This document shows, in pieces, positions 1-6,017 of a DNA stretch of 6,017 bases; position 1 is the stretch's first letter; each line of letters opens with the position of its first letter. The notes below the pieces were generated by a model, which saw only the letters and a program-made list of their open reading frames with translations, was not told the DNA's origin and ran no database searches. Position numbers and translations under genes: made by a program. Origin of the DNA: Bacteroidia bacterium (lineage in GTDB: Bacteria; Bacteroidota; Bacteroidia; Cytophagales; Cyclobacteriaceae); NCBI GenBank assembly GCA_025356795.1, contig JANXRR010000185.1, positions 1-6,017 on the forward strand, read 5' to 3'.

Positions 1-898
1 GAAGCTGATAACTCATTTCAAAAATATTATAAACCAAAACAGGATAGGCGGTGTCTTCTTTTAAATCAAATGCATAAAGAAACAGAGGATAATCGAATAA
101 CTGAGAGCCTTGAAGATGAGGTACAAGATTAGCATCAAAAAATTCGTAGCGAAGAATATGACATTCCCTTCCTTCCCTTTCAAATAACATCTTGATTTGA
201 TTGAGTCTATATTTCATTTCGTTTAAAGGAAGTAAATCCGCAACGATTTCTTTACTGGAAATCCAATCTCCCTGCCCTAAGTTCCAATACTGCAATGATG
301 ATTTGCCAATATCTAGTTTATAGTCAAATGCCTTATAACCAGGCACAAAATATCCAGGATAGAAAAACTTTATTCCTACACACTGACAGTACTTCATCTT
401 TAAATAAATCAAGTATTTACCGAGGCTATATTTTTTATATTCATGATTATAAAAACAACTAATGCCTTCCGCACTCTCCTTTCCTAAATCAAAAATACCA
501 CATGCAATTAATTTTGAATCATCATAGATATTCACTTCATAAGTATTGTAAATGGTATTAAGATTTTCGCCAAACAACAGTTGATGCAATGAGGAAGATC
601 CTTCAAATTGTACACCCTTTTTATATTCAAGGAAAAGTTGATCGTGTTGATCTGAATAAGTTGCTTTTCTTACTTCCGTCCTAAAGTGTTTGTTCCGCTT
701 GATAAGCTTTTCTTGTGAAGTATCATCTTTCCAATTTAATAAATCAATTCGTAACCAGATTGCATTGTACAATTGATTTTTAAAACATAAGAACTGAGTA
801 GTGAAAATAGTTTGCCCCATGCGAAACCAACCATTGGCTAGATAAGTATCTAGCTCTTCGGGTAACATTGATGCTGGAGATTCAGCGTGAACAAACAT
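1..898 (-). CDS. Arginyl/leucyl-tRNA-protein transferase-like protein (ATE1/Bpt family), 3' end cut off by window edge
   Basis: My minus-strand translation from the ATG at 898-896 stays open for 299 codons to the left edge, so the C-terminus is missing. Seen: residues 12-28 contain GWFRMG (23-28), matching the GWRRxG segment of Bpt and eukaryotic ATE1. Residues 60-79 (TSQEKLIKRN and following) match the S(K/R)S.(K/R)..(K/R)N basic segment. Residues 134-193 match the GNAT-like acyltransferase core: GISCFYNHEYKKYSLGKYL (145-163), then PGYFVPGYKAFDYK (181-194), where Bpt/ATE have YxLGYYI..C.KM.YK. Known: these enzymes move Arg or Leu from aminoacyl-tRNA onto N-terminal acidic residues, marking cytosolic proteins for N-end-rule degradation. 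Odd: the cysteine pairs near the N-terminus of ATE1/Bpt are absent (only C38 there), and the protein already exceeds the roughly 240-250 residues usual for Bpt, so it has an extra C-terminal part. Which amino acid is transferred cannot be told. The family call is fairly firm; activity is inferred. Confidence 0.75.
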   Translation of the reverse strand, partial: MFVHAESPASMLPEELDTYLANGWFRMGQTIFTTQFLCFKNQLYNAIWLRIDLLNWKDDTSQEKLIKRNKHFRTEVRKATYSDQHDQLFLEYKKGVQFEGSSSLHQLLFGENLNTIYNTYEVNIYDDSKLIACGIFDLGKESAEGISCFYNHEYKKYSLGKYLIYLKMKYCQCVGIKFFYPGYFVPGYKAFDYKLDIGKSSLQYWNLGQGDWISSKEIVADLLPLNEMKYRLNQIKMLFEREGRECHILRYEFFDANLVPHLQGSQLFDYPLFLYAFDLKEDTAYPVLVYNIFEMSYQL

Positions 899-1214
899 AT
901 TACAACAATTTTTGAAACCCAATTATAAACTTAGAAAAGTACTCACTCTTTTCAGGTATTTACTCTCCATCCATTAGCTTTCCAATTATTTTAACATTCA
1001 CCAATCCAATCCTAGATCTTTCATCGTATCTACAAAGAAGCTTCTAAAGTTAAAACTAATTATATTCGGTCTACATATTTGTAGAATGTTTCAACGGAAG
1101 GTAACTTTGATTTAATCATTAATTTAGTTAGCTCATCGTTGAGATTATGCCATATTAAATTTGACCACAAATCTTCGATAAACCCAACCAGAATATACAC
1201 ATCAAATTTTTACC
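899..1214. other. Divergent intergenic region between the transferase-like and transporter genes
   Basis: This 316-bp AT-rich stretch separates two divergent genes, and I see no convincing reading frame in it. It holds a 10-bp perfect palindrome AGAAGCTTCT (1036-1045), a 6-bp-arm inverted repeat TCTACA-TATT-TGTAGA (1070-1085), and two plus-strand TAnnTTTG boxes (1102-1109 and 1156-1163). On the minus strand, close to the transferase start, I found only an imperfect -7 match (TAAGTTTA, around 925-932). It probably carries control elements for both genes. Confidence 0.5.
1078..1109 (+). promoter_or_regulatory. Candidate Bacteroidota-type promoter for the transporter gene
   Basis: TTTG at 1078-1081 is followed after 20 bases by TAACTTTG at 1102-1109, fitting the TTG-N17-23-TAnnTTTG pattern of the primary sigma factor in Bacteroidota. 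Transcription would begin near 1115, leaving a leader of about 100 bases. A second perfect -7 box, TAAATTTG at 1156-1163, lies nearer the start codon, but its closest upstream TTG (1139-1141) is only 14 bases away. Which one is used cannot be decided from sequence. Confidence 0.35.
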
Positions 1215-2309
1215 ATGGAAACTCAATCATTAGAAGCGCACAAAACGAATTGGTCGCAAGTGTATAGCCTACTCGCACTCAATGCGGCCATTGTTATCAG
1301 TTGGATAGCCTATCATAACTACCAGCCCAAGTTGCTAAACCTTTTTCATTTTGAACAGCTTTCATTATTTCTTGTAGTGGCCCAAGCACTTATTCTCATT
1401 CTCATTCCTGGTACAGCGGGTTTGGTAGGCGACTATATGATAAGGAAAAACGGAAATTATTTTGTGGTATTTACGGTGGGCATTAGCGTTACAGCTATGG
1501 TTTTTATGTGTGTGGCATTTACTGTTGGCACATCATCTTATCTCAATCTAACGGCAGCCCTTCCTTTTATGATTGTGATCTGGCTTATATCTATGAACAT
1601 TTTTCACAGCCCTGCTAATTCTATGCTCGAGATTTTTGCTCCTGCAAAAGAACTGCCTTCGGCTATGGCATTGATGGTATTAACAACTGAACTTCTATAT
1701 GCACTTGAGCCGTGGGTAGTTGATTTTGTTGATTCCATAGGCCCTACTTATACTTTTGCATTAGGAGCAGTATTGCTCATCGTAACAGGGTATAGTTTTA
1801 GAAAGACTACGCGCAACGTGAAGCTCTCGCGCGATATAGAAGAATCGAGCGCTGCTGAAAGTAATTATCTTAAAATATTTGCAGCAGGTCTCGGCTTGGG
1901 TCTTGCAGTGGCTGTTATCAATAACTTTATTCCGCTGTGGATGTTGGCGAAAACAGGTATTGAAACGATATCAACTAAGCAATCATTGTATGTTTCGTTG
2001 ATCTTGTTAGTAGCTGCCTTGGCAGCGTGGCCATTGTCCACGCAAGTGAATAAAATGGGTATTGCTAATGGCTTGAAATATGGCTTAGCGGGGGCGTTCG
2101 TTTGTTTTGCTCTTACCTATCTAATGCCACTTTTCCTGGCCTTGGCGGCATGTTTCTTTGCAGGATTATTTTTTAGTCTCGCTTCAGTATCGGCTTTCCC
2201 TTATGCGCTGCATAACCTCGCTCCCAAAAATGTAACGCTTGGGGCTGGGTTGTTTTTTGGAAGCATAGAGCTAGCACAAGGCTTGATAAGTATTGTAGAG
2301 AATCTCTAA
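1215..2309 (+). CDS. MFS-type membrane transporter, about 11 transmembrane segments
   Basis: The 364-residue product is strongly hydrophobic and should sit in the inner membrane. Predicted membrane segments are near residues 17-34, 47-70, 82-105, 112-131, 148-169, 177-194, 219-243, 256-275, 287-302, 304-327 and 341-362. A polar linker at 196-217 splits the protein into two halves, as in the major facilitator superfamily. The turn after the second segment reads GLVGDYMIRKNG (69-80), resembling MFS motif A (GxLaDrxGrr). The C-terminal half (around 322-358) vaguely resembles sugar transporters of the SLC45/GPH type, but this is too weak to name a substrate. Odd: MFS proteins usually have 12 segments, and this one stops right after the eleventh. 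No signal peptide is seen. It stands alone, divergent from the transferase gene and convergent with the cold-shock gene. The start at 1215 is the first ATG of the frame, without a strong ribosome binding site. Transporter class is likely; substrate unknown. Confidence 0.75.
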   Translation: METQSLEAHKTNWSQVYSLLALNAAIVISWIAYHNYQPKLLNLFHFEQLSLFLVVAQALILILIPGTAGLVGDYMIRKNGNYFVVFTVGISVTAMVFMCVAFTVGTSSYLNLTAALPFMIVIWLISMNIFHSPANSMLEIFAPAKELPSAMALMVLTTELLYALEPWVVDFVDSIGPTYTFALGAVLLIVTGYSFRKTTRNVKLSRDIEESSAAESNYLKIFAAGLGLGLAVAVINNFIPLWMLAKTGIETISTKQSLYVSLILLVAALAAWPLSTQVNKMGIANGLKYGLAGAFVCFALTYLMPLFLALAACFFAGLFFSLASVSAFPYALHNLAPKNVTLGAGLFFGSIELAQGLISIVENL

Positions 2310-2322
2310 ATAATTGTTTTGT

Positions 2323-2366
2323 TATTAGTTGGTAGTACTCCAGTTCTAGGCAATTACCAACTAATA
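2323..2366. terminator. Hairpin between convergent genes, possible bidirectional terminator or repeat element
   Basis: A perfect 12-bp inverted repeat, TATTAGTTGGTA (2323-2334) and TACCAACTAATA (2355-2366), encloses a 20-base loop. It fills the 70-bp gap between the transporter stop and the cold-shock gene stop. The 9-mer ACCAACTAA occurs again at 2370-2378, 14 bases after its copy at 2356-2364, so the element has three copies of one unit (one inverted). No T-tract follows on either strand, so intrinsic termination is plausible from position and stem but not proven. The loop contains AGGCAATT, which is also found in the hairpin after katG. Confidence 0.5.
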
Positions 2367-2379
2367 GTCACCAACTAAA

Positions 2380-2832
2380 CTAATTATCCAATTTCACTTT
2401 AACAGCATTTGGACCTTTAAATCCCATTTCTACTTCAAACGTCACTTTATTATTTTCTTTGATAGGATGCATGAGCCCATTGATGTGAACAAACACGCTT
2501 TCTTGCGTTTCTGAATCTTTAATAAAGCCATAACCTTTGGCATCGTTAAAGAATGTAACCGTTCCTTTGCGTACGGTATCTTGCACAACATTTACTTGCT
2601 TAGGCACCCCAATCTCAATTTCAGACTCGTGTATGATTCTTCTTTTCTTGGGGTCGGGAGGTGTGGAGGTGAGGTTTCCGTTTTCATCCACATAGGCAAT
2701 CATATCATCGAGACTTTGCCCCTCTTTAGCATTGGCCTTTCTTTCTTCCTTTCGTGCTTCTTTCTCCTTCTTCTTCTGTTGTTTCTTTTTTTCAAGTTCC
2801 TTTTTGTTCCAGGTTTCTTGTGATTTCGCCAT
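2380..2832 (-). CDS. Cold-shock-domain protein with long charged N-terminal extension
   Basis: The 150-residue product has two parts. Residues 1-40 are dominated by Lys, Glu, Arg and Gln (for example KKKQQKKKEKEARKEERK) and should be a soluble helix or disordered basic tail. Residues 41-87 form a linker with DDMIAYVDENGNL. Residues 88-149 are a cold-shock domain beginning RKGTVTFFNDAKGYGFI: RNP1 is KGYGFI (99-104) and RNP2 is VFVHI (113-117). The usual KWFN motif of CspA is TFFN here, with Phe in place of Trp. Known: cold-shock domains bind single-stranded RNA or DNA and can act as RNA chaperones in the cytoplasm. Standard CspA proteins are about 65-70 residues, so this is roughly double length; the basic tail may add nucleic-acid or ribosome contacts (inference). 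The gene diverges from katG and has a well-placed promoter. Whether it is cold-induced cannot be told. Confidence 0.88.
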   Translation of the reverse strand: MAKSQETWNKKELEKKKQQKKKEKEARKEERKANAKEGQSLDDMIAYVDENGNLTSTPPDPKKRRIIHESEIEIGVPKQVNVVQDTVRKGTVTFFNDAKGYGFIKDSETQESVFVHINGLMHPIKENNKVTFEVEMGFKGPNAVKVKLDN

Positions 2833-2862
2833 ACGTGGTAGTAGTTGTTATTTGTTTTGCCG

Positions 2863-2893
2863 CAAAGGTAGCGATTTTATTATGCCGTCTGAA
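2863..2893 (-). promoter_or_regulatory. Promoter of the cold-shock-domain gene
   Basis: On the minus strand TACCTTTG (2870-2863) is a perfect TAnnTTTG box of the Bacteroidota primary sigma factor. Twenty bases further upstream lies TTC (2893-2891), a partial match to the -33 TTG. Transcription would start near 2857, giving a short leader of about 25 bases before the ATG at 2832. The -7 match and its distance are good; the -33 match is weak. Confidence 0.5.
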
Positions 2894-3101
2894 GTTGGGC
2901 GGTTACATTATTATTTTGTCGAATTTCAATGCTAACAGGGCTCCGAATCAGGTTTGGAATAAGTATAGACCAGCTAATACTTTAAGTTCTGAAGTAAAAC
3001 CACAAACTTGCTAAATGATAGTGTGCTAAAATCAAAGAATAATTTAGGCCAATAGGCAGTTTGTAAAATTTGGGAAGACATAAGAGGCAAATGACAACAT
3101 C

Positions 3102-3137
3102 ATTGATATTACCTATATCTTTATAAGTAATATCAAT
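3102..3137. repeat. Long palindrome upstream of katG, candidate operator
   Basis: The arms ATTGATATTAC (3102-3112) and GTAATATCAAT (3127-3137) are perfect 11-bp inverted repeats separated by 14 bases. After one mismatch, a further 4 bp (TATA at 3114-3117 with TATA at 3122-3125) also pair. The right arm meets the candidate -33 element of katG at 3137. That placement suits a dimeric or tetrameric regulator; peroxide sensors such as OxyR or PerR are known katG regulators in other bacteria, but the sequence is not a clear match to either consensus. Confidence 0.55.
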
Positions 3138-3168
3138 TTGACTTATTAAAGTTGCTATAGTATCATTG
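3137..3168 (+). promoter_or_regulatory. Candidate katG promoter
   Basis: TTTG at 3137-3140 is followed after 20 bases by TATCATTG at 3161-3168, one mismatch from TAnnTTTG. The start site would fall near 3174, with a leader of about 65 bases. The -33 element touches the right arm of the palindrome at 3127-3137, and the -7 box overlaps a further copy of the same half-site (ATTGAGATT, 3165-3173). The imperfect -7 box would be consistent with a promoter needing an activator. Confidence 0.4.
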
Positions 3169-3236
3169 AGATTAATTTAACCTGAATTACCCGTTAAGGA
3201 TAAATGTATCGCAATCAAATCTTTAAAAATCTATAA

Positions 3237-5474
<2,238 letters not shown>

Positions 5475-5512
5475 ATGGTTAAATTAAAAGCTGTTATTTA
5501 GTAGTTTCTGTT

Positions 5513-5582
5513 AGTTGATAGTTGTTCGTTAGTGGTCTCAGGCAATTGATTCCTGACAACGATTAGCGAACAACAATCAATT
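5513..5582. terminator. Long imperfect hairpin after katG, possible terminator or palindromic repeat
   Basis: The outer stem pairs 5515-5528 with 5567-5580 with a single A-A mismatch (arms TTGATAGTTGTTCG and CGAACAACAATCAA). It continues inward with some wobble pairs, and an inner stem TCAGG (5538-5542) with CCTGA (5552-5556) closes a 9-base loop. It begins about 40 bases after the katG stop. No T-tract follows it, so it could equally be a dispersed palindromic element. The AGGCAATT at its tip also occurs in the hairpin at 2323-2366. Confidence 0.5.
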
Positions 5583-5689
5583 GTTTATACAAATACATGC
5601 CACTTAATTTCTATGCGGCAGGTAAAATCTTGAAGCCATAGGTTCTTACCTTCTCAGGTATCGCAGACTTCGTAACTTCAATAGTAAAT

Positions 5690-5711
5690 AGATTAAATTT
5701 TTTTTTAATCT
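5690..5711. repeat. AT-rich palindrome around a T-tract
   Basis: AGATTAAA (5690-5697) and TTTAATCT (5704-5711) form a perfect 8-bp inverted repeat around six T; the run of T covers 5698-5706. It lies directly upstream of the candidate -7 box at 5720 and overlaps where a -33 element would be. It may be an operator, a bent-DNA upstream element, or merely AT-rich sequence. Confidence 0.35.
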
Positions 5712-5719
5712 TTAACTTC

Positions 5720-5727
5720 TAATTTTG
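5720..5727 (+). promoter_or_regulatory. Candidate -7 promoter box for the adenosyltransferase gene
   Basis: TAATTTTG fits TAnnTTTG exactly and would start transcription near 5733, about 30 bases before the ATG. About 20 bases upstream there is only the T-tract (5698-5706), with no true TTG, so the -33 element is weak. Confidence 0.3.
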
Positions 5728-5762
5728 TTAGAAAAGACGCCATTCATCACTATTGAGTTCAG

Positions 5763-6017
5763 ATGAAAATATACACTAAAACAGGAGACGAAGGCTTCAC
5801 AGCATTATTTGGCGGCAAAAGAGTTTCTAAAGCTGACTTACGGATTAGCACTTATGGAACTGTTGATGAATTGAATTCTTATATAGGGCTGCTGCGCGAC
5901 CAAGAAGTGAATAAAAATAAATCGGAAGACCTAATTGAGATTCAAGACAGACTTTTTACTATTGGATCGATACTGGCCACGGAACCAGGAAGTACAAAAG
6001 TTAAAATCCCGGTGTTG
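5763..6017 (+). CDS. pduO: PduO-type cob(I)alamin adenosyltransferase, N-terminal 85 residues, cut off by window edge
   Basis: My translation from the ATG at 5763 is open to the right edge (85 codons). The first residues KIYTKTGDEGFTALFGGKR (2-20) carry the TKTGDxGxTxL ATP-binding signature of PduO/MMAB-type ATP:corrinoid adenosyltransferases. The conserved YGTVDELNSYIG (31-42) and LFTIGSILAT (around 65-74) follow in the expected order. Known: these cytoplasmic trimers transfer the adenosyl group of ATP to cob(I)alamin, giving adenosylcobalamin for enzymes such as methylmalonyl-CoA mutase; family members are about 180-195 residues, so more than half is outside the window. The ATG at 5763 fits the family N-terminus exactly. 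It is separated from katG by 288 bp with its own candidate promoter. Family assignment is firm; the exact physiological corrinoid partner is not visible. Confidence 0.93.
   Translation, partial: MKIYTKTGDEGFTALFGGKRVSKADLRISTYGTVDELNSYIGLLRDQEVNKNKSEDLIEIQDRLFTIGSILATEPGSTKVKIPVL

Larger units (their letters stand above)
5475..5762. other. Intergenic region between katG and the adenosyltransferase gene
   Basis: The 288-bp gap contains a large hairpin (5513-5582), an AT-rich palindrome around a run of nine T (5690-5711), and a candidate promoter just before the next gene. I looked for a cobalamin riboswitch, since the next gene handles cobalamin, but did not find its conserved core; a lone GCCACT near 5598 is not enough. 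The spacing argues that the adenosyltransferase gene is transcribed separately from katG. Confidence 0.5.

Noticed and set aside
2310..2379. Insertion-sequence terminal repeats
   Set aside because: No transposase or target-site duplication is visible, and the inverted repeats fit a short hairpin between convergent genes.
2581..3014. Plus-strand open frames overlapping the cold-shock gene and its upstream region
   Set aside because: They run antisense to a clear cold-shock-domain gene, and their Phe/Ser/Leu-rich products mirror its Lys/Glu-rich tail.
5597..5641. Tiny plus-strand ORF of 14 codons starting MPLNFYAAG
   Set aside because: It is too short, has no ribosome binding site or conserved features, and overlaps the better minus-strand reading.
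5590..5660. Possible cobalamin riboswitch upstream of the adenosyltransferase gene
   Set aside because: Only a short GCCACT and a GGCAGG-like piece are present; the conserved core and B12-box order are absent.

Overview
The window looks like chromosomal DNA of a member of the Bacteroidota, perhaps a Cytophagales-like bacterium; the order is inference. The base composition is moderately AT-rich. Start codons lack strong Shine-Dalgarno sequences, and several intergenic regions carry the TAnnTTTG type of -7 promoter element typical of this phylum. The genes also resemble forms common in Bacteroidota.

Layout: (1) 1-898, minus strand, the 5' 299 codons of an arginyl/leucyl-tRNA-protein transferase-like gene that runs off the left edge. 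(2) 899-1214, a divergent intergenic region with short palindromes and candidate promoters. (3) 1215-2309, plus strand, an MFS-type membrane transporter with about 11 predicted membrane segments. (4) 2310-2379, a short convergent gap filled by a 12-bp-arm hairpin built from TTAGTTGGT units. (5) 2380-2832, minus strand, a cold-shock-domain protein with a long, highly charged N-terminal extension. (6) 2833-3239, a divergent control region with a clear promoter for the cold-shock gene and a long palindrome next to the likely katG promoter. (7) 3240-5474, plus strand, an intact katG catalase-peroxidase. (8) 5475-5762, an intergenic region with a large hairpin, a T-tract palindrome and a candidate promoter. 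(9) 5763 to the right edge, plus strand, the first 85 codons of a PduO-type cob(I)alamin adenosyltransferase.

The genes seem to be independent single-gene units rather than one pathway. KatG (peroxide defence), the cold-shock protein (RNA binding) and the tRNA-dependent aminoacyl transferase (N-end-rule tagging) are all plausible stress or housekeeping functions, but nothing in the layout ties them into one operon. I see no RNA gene, CRISPR array, prophage, toxin-antitoxin pair or transposase, and no convincing new multi-gene system. The features most worth a second look are the katG upstream palindrome with its extra half-site over the -7 box, the cysteine-poor transferase, and the two related hairpins that share AGGCAATT at gene 3' ends.
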